64,000 nucleotides of DNA from Hordeum vulgare subsp. vulgare. Its lineage: Eukaryota; Streptophyta; Magnoliopsida; Poales; Poaceae. The notes under the pieces are model-generated. The model was not told where the DNA came from. It made no database searches and worked only from the letters and a program-made list of their open reading frames with translations. A program made the translations under genes and the position numbers. Every line of letters begins with the position of its first letter. The stretch's first letter is position 1. This document shows, piece after piece, positions 35,708-45,492 of this stretch. The DNA lies in NCBI RefSeq assembly GCF_904849725.1, contig NC_058518.1, forward strand, positions 327,382,581 through 327,446,580, read 5' to 3'.

Positions 35708-36060
35708 GGGACTACACCCAGTAGGTGCACTCAGCGTGCCCTCACTATATACAAAACCACTCAACCAGGTCCGTCCTGGCCGAGTCACGAAAAAGAACAA
35801 GAGTGTGCATTGCAATTAGACCCCTGTCTATGCAAGCACTCGAGAGCGGTCTCGGGGACTACACCCAGTGGGTGCGCTCAACATGCCCTCATTGGATACA
35901 AAACCACCCGACCAGGTCTGGCTTGGCCGAGTCAAGAACAAGAAGAAGACTTCAAATCATACCCCAACCGATGCAAGCACTCGACAGCGGTCTCGGGGAC
36001 TACACCCGGTGGGTTCACTCACCGTGCCTGCACTGGATCAGAGACAAACAACCATACGAC
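35708..36060 (-). repeat. Intronic tandem repeat of the antisense accessory gene
   Basis: About two and a half units of roughly 140 bp, each with TCTCGGGGACTACACCC, then GTGGGTGCGCTCA-like sequence, then CAAAACCAC and GGCCGAGTCA-like stretches. It lies inside the intron between the exon ending at 36127 and the exon starting at 13979. Element B inserted inside one unit. Confidence 0.75.
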
Positions 36061-36093
36061 ACATGAAAACACCCTTTGGGTGCAAAGACAAGA

Positions 36094-38129
36094 TTAAATC
36101 GGAAATGAACTTACAATTGCACTTACTCGGATGTTAGCTTGAAGCACCGAACTAGCATCGTATGCCAACTTGCTAGCCTCATACGCCTCTCTGCTCCGCT
36201 GCATCATGTGTTCGGCTTGAATCATGGCTTCTTTAGCAGCTCCATAATCTTCCGGGACACGTTGCAGAGAATATGCAAGCATTGAAGGAGTCGGCGTCGC
36301 AGCAGAGGTAATAGGAGTTACCAGAGGAGGCACAATCGACACTGTTGTCACAACAATTGAACCAACCGGAGGAGTTGTAATCAAAGCAGTCAAACTGGCT
36401 GGAGGAGCACTCAGCACTGGCGCTTCAGGCATGGCCTTAGTTAATTCAGCAGTCGAACATTGCAGTTCTCCCTCATCATCCAAGTGGATGACGTCTCTAG
36501 GTGTCAGTTGACAGTGTCATTTAGTTCAGTCGACGGATTTCATCTAGAAAACAGAGCAGAATGAAGACTTGTCATACCTTGTTGAGAGGTAGGCATGTCC
36601 ACAACATCCAAGTCCATGGGATCTTCTTCATCCTCGGCAGGCGACGTCACCGAGGTAGCAGCTCTCGCAGGTAAATTTCACTCAGTCGTCAAAGGCATGG
36701 AACTTCACAATGACAAAAGAAATAAATAGATAGACACACATGTTGAAGCGACTGGCACGACAATCCTCATTCGTGGCAGAGGCTTCCGATGCTTAGGAGC
36801 GTCACGCTTGGGTTGTTTGGCGGCTTTTTCTGCAGATTCCGTTGCGGCAGTTGTGTCGTGCTTCACGTTCCTAGTGCTGGACACCAAGGTCTTGCTTGGA
36901 GTAGCCACTGAATCATGGCGATGCTTGGATCATGACTCGGGGCACGGAGGAGACTGTTTTTCTTGCTGTCTTTAGCATAATCGTTATCGACACTGCAACC
37001 TTTGCTTTCCCCGCCGACGTCAAGCTGTGCCCCGTTGGGTATGGATGAATGCATGTTTGTTCACTCCTACAAGATAGAAAGGTAGCAAAGTTAATCGCGC
37101 GAAGATTCAGTCACTCGACAAAGATATGAAAGTAATCAGGAAAGAAATAGCGCACCAAGTTCCGTGGCTAGTTTGCAGCAGAGTAAGGCAGGACCTGCTT
37201 GGCTCCTAATGGATTGTCGCAGGCTCCAGTGATGCTTTTGAGACACTGGGCTACAGTTTCTTCATAAACTTCCTCCGGGTGCGATCGGGTGGAATCTTCA
37301 GGGCCTGAGTAGTGCCACATGGCATGATCCCTCGTCTGAAGAGGCTGAATGCGCCGACCAAGGAACGTTTCAAGCAAGTCCATCCCCGTAACTCCACCAC
37401 GGACCAAGTTAACCACTTCATTTACCAACATCCCCACCTGAGTCTTCTCATCATCGAACACATTTATCGTCCTAAGAGGAGTCGGTCGCTCCATGATGAA
37501 TTGGGGAAGGCCAGTCGAGATGTTTGGAGATACAATATCATTGCAGTAAAACCAAGTCGACTACCAGTTAGGGACTGACTCGGGAAGGGTCATCTGAGGA
37601 TACATACTCCTACTCCTCTTTTGAATCCCCATACCACCGCAGAACTGAATGACATGAGTTCTACTATCACTCGGATTTGCTTTCTTCACTGGTTGGGAGC
37701 GCACAAAGAAGATGTGTTTAAACAGTCCCCGGTGAGGAGGACAACCCAAAAAGCATTCACACAACGTGACGAATGTGGCGAGATATGAGATGGAATTCCT
37801 GGGAAGATGATGAAGTTGCGCACCAAAGTAATGCAGAAAACCGCGGATGAAAGGATGAGGTGCAGAGAGAAACCTCGCTCAATGTGAGTAAGGTGGAGGA
37901 CTCGTTCCCCTTCGCGGGGCTTTGGCTCGAGCTCTCCTTCAGGCAGCCTCCACGACTTCTCAGCCATCATCCCGTGTTCAGCAAGCTCTAGAAAATCCTC
38001 CTTCCGGATAGTGGACGGGAGAAAATCTCCGTGGATCCACCCCGGCGGCAGCGCAGATCGGCCGCTTGGCTTCTTCGACTTTCCGCCCTTCTTGGCGCGC
38101 TCGAGCTGGCTCGTCTTGCCCTTCGTCAT
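36094..38129 (-). pseudogene. Antisense accessory gene of the Tat-like element, 5' exons (PF04195 type)
   Basis: ATG at 38129 (MTKGKTSQLERAKKGGKSKK), a Lys-rich start. The conserved core reads GERVLHLTHIERGFSL, CECFLGCPPHRGLFKHIF, KKANPSDSRTHVIQFCGG and DLLETFLGRRIQPLQTRDH, as in grass proteins annotated PF04195. A frameshift near 37870 and a TAG at 37561-37563 (after PESVPNW) break it, with another stop before the exon end near 37165. Later exons (about 36980-36600 and 36540-36127) are Ala/Thr-rich, then coiled coil. Visible splice signals: acceptor TTTTCTAG before 36540 and donor GTAAGT at 36126-36121. It runs opposite to the retrotransposon. Function unknown. Confidence 0.78.
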
Positions 38130-38235
38130 TTTCGTGATGGCAGAAACAAATCAAAGCAACACCTGTGAGGCGGAGGTGGAGAGCAAGGAGGGGAGAATCA
38201 GAGAAAGGAATTGCTTCAACCCTAGCGTCGACCAG

Positions 38236-38242
38236 ATTTATA
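38236..38242 (-). promoter_or_regulatory. Candidate TATA box for the antisense accessory gene
   Basis: Minus strand GGTTATAAATCTGG, 107 bp upstream of the ATG at 38129. Position and sequence fit a core promoter independent of the LTR; not proven. Confidence 0.45.
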
Positions 38243-38588
38243 ACCGCCCGAGTGAATCACTGACTGGTGGGCCCACCGGATCTATGCCTATCCTGATAAC
38301 AGACGAGGCACGATACGTGGCGATAAGGGGCAGCGTGATAACCGAAATTTTGAATCCCGTGAAATCCGAACCTAATGAAGTGATCCGTCACATCTCAAGA
38401 TCTCGCTAACCACTCGGATCATCCTCAATGCTTACATTCACTCGGACGTGCTTCACAACAGAATCAATCAGGGTGAATGATGAAGACTTCAGACAACATA
38501 CAACTCTATTAAGCTCGGAAGTACGTTCAAGATCAGTATGCCTCGACAGAATCTTTATCGACCCCTTCCTCACTCGAACCCCGATCTA
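38243..38588 (+). other. Non-coding region between antisense gene and polypurine tract
   Basis: No gene seen. It has several ACTCGG motifs like those of the tandem array at 2165-2790. Confidence 0.5.
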
Positions 38589-38600
38589 TTCGGGGGCCAA
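38589..38600 (+). promoter_or_regulatory. Polypurine tract of the Tat-like element
   Basis: TTCGGGGGCCAA directly before the TGATGGGG start of the LTR. Confidence 0.7.
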
Positions 38601-39139
38601 TGATGGGGATATGTACCTAGGGTAGGGTCACAGGCCTGTCCTAGATGTCCTACCTAAGGGTACCTCATTAAAGACTTGAAGGTCACAAAGAAGATTCCGA
38701 CTGGATAGCCATGGCGTCTAAGTCACTCGGTAAGAAATCACTCGGAATATGTTCCCCTTCACTCGACAACCAACTTCCACTCGGAAGAAACCAGTCGACA
38801 CAGAAGACCAGAAGACACTCCAGGGAGGCCAAGAAGCGAGCGTTCGGCTGGTCGTCATGAATATCATTAATTACATACGTTATCAGTAACGTACACCTTT
38901 AAACTCTACTGATCGAACCCTTAGATGTTAGGCCTTGATGAGGGGTAGCGCACTCTATATAAGCCACCCCTCCCCTCTGGCACAAGGGTTCGCACCCTCT
39001 GTAACACAAATTCCACATTGCAAGAGCTCCCGAGCACTGAGACGTAGGTTGTTACCTCTACGAGAGGGGCCTGAACTCATATATCTTGCGTACAAGCTTG
39101 CCGTAGCTAGGACTCTGCTCTCTCCTTCCGTACCCTACA
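38601..39139 (+). repeat. 3' LTR of the Tat-like element (539 bp)
   Basis: Starts TGATGGGGATATG, ends TACCCTACA. TATA box TATATAA at 38956-38962 (CTCTATATAAGCC). The start is fixed by the polypurine tract and the end by the reappearance of LINE coding sequence. The 5' LTR is outside the window, so identity between LTRs cannot be checked. Confidence 0.72.
38956..38962 (+). promoter_or_regulatory. TATA box in the LTR of the Tat-like element
   Basis: CTCTATATAAGCCACC, placed mid-LTR as expected for the U3/R boundary. Confidence 0.6.
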
Positions 39140-40091
39140 TCTACTGTGAGGTTCACTCCCACGACAACACGCACACCTTTTGGGACTCCCTTTGGGCGCG
39201 GGACCGCAAACCAAGAGACATCGCTCCACTTATCTATGATGCCTCCTCGCGGAAGAGTTGGATTTTTCACGAAGCCCTCAAGGATGACGCTTGAGTTGGC
39301 AAGATCAAGGTCACTTTCAACTTCACCTTTGAACATCGCCGTCAATTCATCGAGTTTTGGTCCAGCATCCGCGACTTCCCTCTTGTGGTGAACGCCGAAG
39401 ACGACATCGTGTGGAAACACACACAGAGCGGGATATATACTGCCAAGTCCGCCTATCTTGCCCAATTCTTCGGCACCTTGCGCTCTCCCATGGAGCTTGC
39501 GGTGTGGAGGGCTTGGGCTCCGCCTAAGGTCAACTTTTTAGCTTGGCTGGCTATGCAAAACAGAGTTTGGACCGGTGACCGCTTGGCCAAGCGGGGATGG
39601 CCTAATTGTGGGTTGTGCCCACTATGTAAGCGCGTGCAAGAATCCATCGACCACCTCCTCTTTCAATGCCGGTACACTAGTAGACTTTGGGGAATGATCA
39701 AAGGTTGGCTCCAACTCGAGAACATGAACACTTCTACTTGGCACTTGTCACGTTCAAGCGAAGAGCGGTGGATGGGGCTTTCCGCCTCTACCATTACGAA
39801 TAAAAGGCCATGGCGACGCTCTCCATGCTTATCTCTTGGACAATCTGAAATGAAAGGAACACTCGCATCTTCCATCTCAAGAGTGTCCCGCTGACGGTTC
39901 TACTTGCTAACATCAAGATTGAGGCACAAACCTGGGTCAGCGAGTGCAAAGAAATTGGGATCCATCATGTCACGAAAATAGTCCTTTTGTATTGGTATTG
40001 TAACACGATGAGCGTTGTAACACAAATTTTATACTCCTCTCCCTCTTAATTAATGAATGAGGCAAATCTTTTGCCTCGTTTCTTCAAAAAA
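39140..40091 (+). mobile_element. L1-type LINE, 3' end
   Basis: C-terminal part of ORF2, a short 3' region and a terminal A run (CAAAAAAATG, 40085-40091). The left end is cut by the LTR of the Tat-like element, so that element probably inserted into this LINE and the LINE's 5' part lies beyond the window or was lost. Confidence 0.82.
39147..40000 (+). pseudogene. LINE ORF2 C-terminus with zinc-binding reverse transcriptase domain (zf-RVT)
   Basis: One frame from the left edge reads THTFWDSLWARDRKPRD and KSWIFHEALKDDA, a TGA at 39292-39294, then VGKIKVTFNFTFEHRRQ. The zf-RVT domain (PF13966) follows: VWKHTQSGIYTAKSAY, WRAWAPPKVNFLAWLA and CGLCPLCKRVQESIDHLLFQC, with the CxxC...HxxxxC pattern. 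A frameshift near 39800 moves it to the frame with ERNTRIFHLKSVP and ANIKIEAQTWVSEC. The reverse transcriptase core itself is absent. It is a dead fragment. Confidence 0.85.
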
Positions 40092-41185
40092 ATGAACTTA
40101 ACCCAAGGAAGGTCATCAGCATGGAAAACTTTATGTAAATGTTTCATGAGAAGGCATTTGTTGTGCACTGCCAAATCCAGTAGCCCAGTTTCCCTGACGA
40201 GCTATTCGATACCGTCGCAAGCTAGACAGAACCCAAAATCTGGATCAGAGGAGCACACAGGAGTCGTGTTTCTGTATGGATTTCCCCCCTTCTGTTCCTT
40301 CCGAGAATTTACCTTGTCATTTGTCGCTACCTCTTCTTTCACAGTCGTCTCCACCTGAACTTCCGCATGCTGTTTCGCCCTAGCAGGTAACCGTTTCGAA
40401 TGTTCCGTGCAGTCGGCCGGGAAGCAGAGTAGGGTGAACGGGTGATGTTACTATCCACCACAGCGACTGCCAACCAGTAGAATTTGGTTTGACATCCGGA
40501 GCAGGCTGCGATTCGGTGTGGAGTTTACCGGACTTTATTCGGAGAATAGACGGCCGGTGACGAGAGCGAGGGTTTTACAGGAAACAACTCGCTTGTCTTG
40601 GTAAGAATCTGCAGAGAAGTGCATCGGTTTTGTGTGAAGACGAGGCAGTTGGAAGTTGGAACTAACATGCGTAGCTGCAAAGGAAAGGCCAACGTAGCTG
40701 GCCTGTTTGAGCACTTGTTTAAGCTCAAAGGTTTTTGTCGCCGGGAGCTCTGTTAACACCAAACGTGGAAAACCTTGGCACGCAATGCATGCAGTTGGCA
40801 CGCGCGCTGTTGCGGAGGCCAAATTACTTACTTGCACGTAAGAAAGATGATCTGCTGCATATGGCGTGCAACTTCGTTGCTTCTGCTTAATCCTAATGCA
40901 GAATGCATTGTCAAAAGGAACACTATGCAGCAGATCATAGCAGGTGCCTTGCCAATTGCCATGCATGCCGTAATGTTTTAGCACAAGCCTGGTCATGCAC
41001 ACGAACGGTGACCCTTGTGCTTAGCTTTTGCTCCCGAGTCATGGATGTGGGCACTGTAGCGGCACATGTTACTACTCCGTCAAGTCATGCAAGTGTCATG
41101 CCAGATGCTCCCTTTGCACCGAGTCATTCCTGGATGCTGACGACCTCTGTCCTTCCTGCTTTGGCCAAAGCAGTCCCCGTTTGCG
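40092..41185. other. Unassigned stretch, no gene seen
   Basis: About 1.1 kb of mixed composition. I find no conserved protein frame and no terminal repeats. It includes a 15-bp inverted repeat (ATGATCTGCTGCATA and its complement, 40846-40941). It may be low-copy flanking sequence. Confidence 0.4.
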
Positions 41186-41736
41186 GATGATTTCACCGTT
41201 TTGACTCTTTTAGTCCGATCTGACTTCGTTTGTGAAAAAATTCAGATCTGATCTTTTTCTACCGCCATCCGTTGTGGTGGTAAACATACATATCCTGCTG
41301 TTATTCACTGTGACGGTAGGGTTGGGTTAACATATACGGCGTCATGTGACCCCGTTAGCAAGGATAAGTGGCTACCGTCACTTGGAGTGGCGGTAGGGTG
41401 TGTAAGCCTACCATTACAACGGATGGCTGTAGAGTGATCATACAGTTAATTTCGTATGACGGAATTAACTGTCCAAAGACCCTATCGTCAGCCGTTTTGG
41501 CTGTAGGCATACACACCCTACCGCCATTTCGTGTGGCCGTAGCCACTTATCCACGTCAGCAAGGTCAAACAGCATCGCCTTGACCCAAACCCTATCACCA
41601 CAGTGAGGCGGTAAGGTGTGTATGCATACCGCCATAGCGGATGACAATAGTAAAAGGGTTAAATTCCGAAATTTTAACAAACTAGGCTCAGGTCTGGGTC
41701 AAGTTTCACAAAAGGGTCAAAATAATGAAATCGTCC
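41186..41736. mobile_element. Foldback, MULE-like non-autonomous DNA element (about 550 bp)
   Basis: Ends are inverted: GATGATTTCACCGTTTTGAC at left, GTCAAAATAATGAAATCGTC at right. Flanks CCGTTTGCG and CCATTTGCA look like a diverged 9-bp target duplication, which is Mutator-like. Inside are two long inverted arms (about 41352-41410 and 41508-41572), both carrying GGATAAGTGGCTAC and GGCGGTAGGGTGTGTA type motifs, so the whole folds on itself. No coding capacity. Class assignment rests on ends and target length only. Confidence 0.55.
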
Positions 41737-41782
41737 CCATTTGCACGCTCATGTGCATCATCTCTTGGGTTTCACTTATTCG

Positions 41783-42561
41783 GAGCATCTACAGCTGGGC
41801 ACCTTAAACCCGCCTCAAACGCATGTTCGATCGTTGGCTGGTCACAAAAAATCAACCTAGCGGGACCCTTCAAACATGCCTCAAATGCCCGGGCTGACCG
41901 GCACCCTTCATATCCAACCCAAATATGGGGCGGATATGGGGGAGCTCGGACGCGCCGGGTATGCCCGCCTGGCCCGCACTAGCCCGCACTGGTCCGCATT
42001 GACCCCTCATATATTTGGCCCCATTTTCTTGTCGTGCAAGTCAGCGGGCGTAGCAAGCGGCGGAGGCCCTCGCGGCGATGGACGTTGGAGAGACGGTGTT
42101 ACACACTCCAACGCCCCGTGTAATGCACGGGTGCGGGCGCCGCAACCGCGTCGTGGTCGACATCGACTCCTCGCAGGAAGGATCTGTCATCGACCTGACG
42201 TCCATCGGCACCGTCCGCGTCATGGGCTCCGACGAGGAAGAGTAGGGCATGGGAGACGACGAGAGCTCGAGTCCCGTGAGCCGGCTAGTGTCCCATGTCC
42301 TACTCTACCTCGTCGGCGACTAGACTGACACTGTGAGGGGTGCAGTCGGCCGTCGAATATGGACACGACGGAGCCGGACAAGCTCCATTTAGTATTAGGT
42401 TTACGTTGCATGTAATAATATGAATTTGAGTTTTCTAATTTGAGGTGTTCACGTGTAGAATGCAGTATTTGAGGTGTGACCGGCCAGTGTTCGCGGGCGC
42501 GTCCGAACACATTCACGGGCGTTTGAGGGACCATATTTACAAGTTACGGCTATAGATGCTA
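41783..42561. mobile_element. Harbinger-like MITE (779 bp)
   Basis: Terminal inverted repeats GAGCATCTACAGC and (reverse complement of the right end) TAGCATCTATAGC. Flanked by TCG on both sides (41780-41782, 42562-42564), a 3-bp duplication as in PIF/Harbinger, although that family prefers TAA/TTA. GC-rich, unlike its surroundings. Confidence 0.55.
42078..42245 (+). other. Small ORF (55 codons) inside the Harbinger-like MITE
   Basis: MDVGETVLHTPTPRVMHG..., with VVVDIDSSQEGSVIDLTS and an acidic end GSDEEE. GC-rich codons unlike nearby sequence suggest a remnant of a longer transposon or captured gene. No domain recognised; likely not expressed. Confidence 0.3.
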
Positions 42562-42679
42562 TCGATGCACGTTTAATATACCGCTCTCATATCACACATA
42601 CTTTACTAGATGACCAGTGCCGCCGGTGGGTCTAGAGGAAAGTAGTAGGAGTACCAAATATACTTTACTGAAGTATTAA

Positions 42680-45193
42680 GAGTAATTTCAACGAGGCGAC
42701 CTAAATGGACATGCGTTTTGTTCGTGTTTTGTTCGTTTGAATCAACATGTGTGCCTCGGTTTTTTTTGGGTCGACCATGCACCCAATGTGTTAACCCATT
42801 TTTCACCCGCGCGACAAGCTTGTGATCATTTTTAATCATTTTGTCACATATTTATAAAATTTGATCCTAGATTAACAAAGTTTAATAAAAATAGAAAATA
42901 TTACATAGTTCAAGAACCACGTAAATATCTCGTAGTTTACAAACCAAATTTATATTTAATACGTTTCGAAAAAAAGTTGTCGATGCATGTATTGGTTGAA
43001 CATGAAGCCACATATGCATAATCACTGTTCAAGACATCGATAACTGGTAGCTGCTCGGTCGGCTTGGGAGTAGCGATTAATCGGTGAACCAACATCTTAA
43101 TCGGATTAATCAGTTGATCATTAATCGATAGATTTAATAGAAACTTGCCAACATATATCTTGTTTTTATGTATTATACCATACTCTCACGCTCTCGACTA
43201 TGTACTATACCAAAATATTCTACCATTTGGTTGATCCTGAGCTATTGAGGAGCGAGAGGGGGATGGGAGGGGTTAGGGAATAATGGGCTTTGTTTGCACA
43301 AAAGTTAATGGGTAGGCAGCGATTAATCGGTCTTACAGATCAACTAATCGGTCTAACAAGTTAACACGATGAATAGGTGTTATTCATTTTGATCACCCAA
43401 TGAGTAGCGATTAACTGGCATAGTAAGTGATTAATTGGACGAATTCTTGAAAAGTGTACACAATGAAATCATTGTACAACTGCATGTGAGTTTTTCAATC
43501 ATACATATCATGATGAAATTTGGTGAACTGTGCAAACGTTGCCGCTCCTCCATGTTAAGGCACAACATTGTCACCCTGAAACTGAGACCCATGATCATAT
43601 AGATGTTTTGGACGCTCATCCTCTATGATCATATTTTGCATGATCACACAAGCTGTCATCACCCCTCGTAACTTTTTGATGCTCCAAGTTCTATCAGGAT
43701 ACCGAGCGATGCCCCATTGAGATTGAAGAACGCCAAAGGCATACTCTACAACCTTTCTACCACTCTCTTGCTCTTGGAAAAATCTCCTTCTCTTCTCTCC
43801 TACACGGTTGTTAATTGTCTTGACAATGATAAGAGTAGTCCACTATGGATAGATACTGTCAGCTATATAGTATCAATTGTTGTATCGGTGGTCATTGATC
43901 TCAACATTAACCTCCGGAAAATTGCATTCTTCCATCCTAGCAAACACCGGAGAGCGTTGGAGCACATTGATATCGTTGTGATATCTGGCCATTTCAAAGA
44001 AAGAGTGTTAAATCCAGTGATCTTGGGAAGCAACGACCACAAATATGACAGTGCAAGCTCAGACATGGCCCTTATACTGGCCTTGCCAAGCAGAGGACAT
44101 TTTTTTCACTTCCAGTACATACAATCTATGCTATGAAGCATCACCGGGAACCCCTTGCTAGCATTCATCGCCATCAACCGTGCTGTATCAGCAAGAGTTG
44201 TCTCTCTCAAGTACTCTGGCTCAAACACAACTATGCCAGCCTTGCAAAACCTATACATGGACTTCAAGCATGTGGACTCACTCATCCGGACATACCCATT
44301 AATGAAATCACCGGGAACTCCGTATACAAGCATCCGAATGACAGCAGTGCATTTCTGATAAGAAGAGAAGTCAATCTTTCCAAGGGCATCCGTCTTGCAC
44401 TCGAAATAGTTATCGTACCCCACCACCCCTTCCGAATACTGTTGAACACATGTCTAGCCATACAGAAACGGCGTCGGAACATGTGATGTTTAAAGAGCGG
44501 ATTTGGGGTCTTGAAGTAGTCGTTCCAAAGTAGGAAATGACCACTCTCCCTGTTACGATTGAGTGTCGACGTGTGCCCTGGTATCGTGCCCCTAAACTGC
44601 GGACGCTTCATACTTAGGTGGTTGTGGACAACCAACGCAGCTACGACGACCTCCCCATCATCAGATGAAGAATCATCTGAATCACACAGAGTGTTATAGA
44701 AAAAAAATCATTATCAGAGTCCATTTATACCTTACGGGCAAATCGTCGAACATCTTACGGGTGTCGTGGAAGAAGCCGACCAATGAAGAACCTTGCGCTC
44801 CACCACAAGGTAGCGGAGCTGGGCGATGACAACAGAAGATGAAGCCGTCAGGAGGGTGACCTATCTATGGACAGATGGTTGCTAGTGTCGATGAAAGTGG
44901 ACGGCGACGGTGGAATGTGAGACGGACGAGTGAGTTGAAGACGAAGGGAGAAAAAGGAGACTAACCGATGTGCCATCGATGATCGGGCCACGGAGAAGAA
45001 AAGGGTGGACGTCGGAGATGTCTATCCTATGTTCGCGTCGATGTAAATACGATCCAAATTTAAGTCTGAAACGAATCGCGTACAGAGAAAAAGATCATGT
45101 GTTCGTTTGAATCGTTGTTTGGCCGAATTTTATGTCTGCGACAATTAAAACGAACACGCGTGAATGATATGATTCGCCCCATTAATGTCGCTC
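42680..45193 (-). mobile_element. PIF/Harbinger element with decayed transposase (2514 bp)
   Basis: Terminal inverted repeats GAGTAATTTCAACGAGGCGA at left and, complemented, GAGCGACATTAATGGGGCGA at right. Perfect TAA target duplication (42677-42679 and 45194-45196), the PIF/Harbinger hallmark. It carries a transposase pseudogene on the minus strand. The AT-rich zone 42840-43440 has repeated GATTAATCGG motifs and no gene. Confidence 0.85.
43500..44690 (-). pseudogene. PIF/Harbinger transposase (DDE_Tnp_4 type), many frameshifts
   Basis: Reading from about 44690: an acidic start (DSDDSSSDDGE), HLFRRRF-like motif HHMFRRRFCMARHVF, YQKCTAVIRMLVYGVPGD, RMSESTCLKSMYRFCKA, then the catalytic stretches. 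First D is in HSIDCMYWK, second D in [14 protein letters not shown] (after a frameshift near 44105), and E in VEYAFGVLQSQWGIARY. The end reads MTACVIMQNMIIEDE. These match the nuclease of plant PIF transposases (PF13359). All three catalytic residues survive, but several stops and frame changes (near 44300, 44105, 43860 and 43800) make it inactive. No Myb-like partner ORF is seen inside the element. Confidence 0.85.
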
Positions 45194-45198
45194 TAAGT

Positions 45199-45461
45199 AA
45201 TTTCAGAACACGGATTCAGCAAGCAAAGTGGCTCGTTTTCACAGCGTTGCGTACAGAGACCAACCTAGGCGTGCACCTGAAGACCTGGTATTTTTCCACG
45301 CTCCAGTCCTGCGGTACTTACCACGAGGAGACCATATTTTAATTACCTACTGCCGCAGCAACCAACCATACCAAAACGTGCCGCTGTTCATCTTTGACTC
45401 CGGACAAGCCGACTGCAGAGTGCAGAGTCCACACATGTCAAAACTAAACATAGTCCCCCTC

Positions 45462-45492
<31 letters not shown>

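Larger units (their letters stand above)
2165..39139 (+). mobile_element. Tat-lineage (Fatima-like) Gypsy element, 3' half, host of the left nested stack
   Basis: Seen: after removing the insertions at 3168-13287 and 14170-35707, this sequence joins into one unit. It comprises a tandem repeat array (2165-2790), an antisense spliced gene (terminal exon 2966-3167, middle exons 13288-13979, first exons 36127-38129), a GGGGGCC polypurine tract (38589-38600) and a 3' LTR (38601-39139). The antisense frame continues across both insertion points. Known: Tat-lineage elements carry an antisense accessory ORF and hypervariable tandem repeats between pol and the 3' LTR. Inference: gag-pol and the 5' LTR lie left of the window. 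The Fatima-like name is tentative. Confidence 0.8.

Noticed and set aside
40775..41190. Overlapping frames in the unassigned stretch
   Set aside because: No similarity to a known domain and they conflict in both strands; I see no splice or promoter support.
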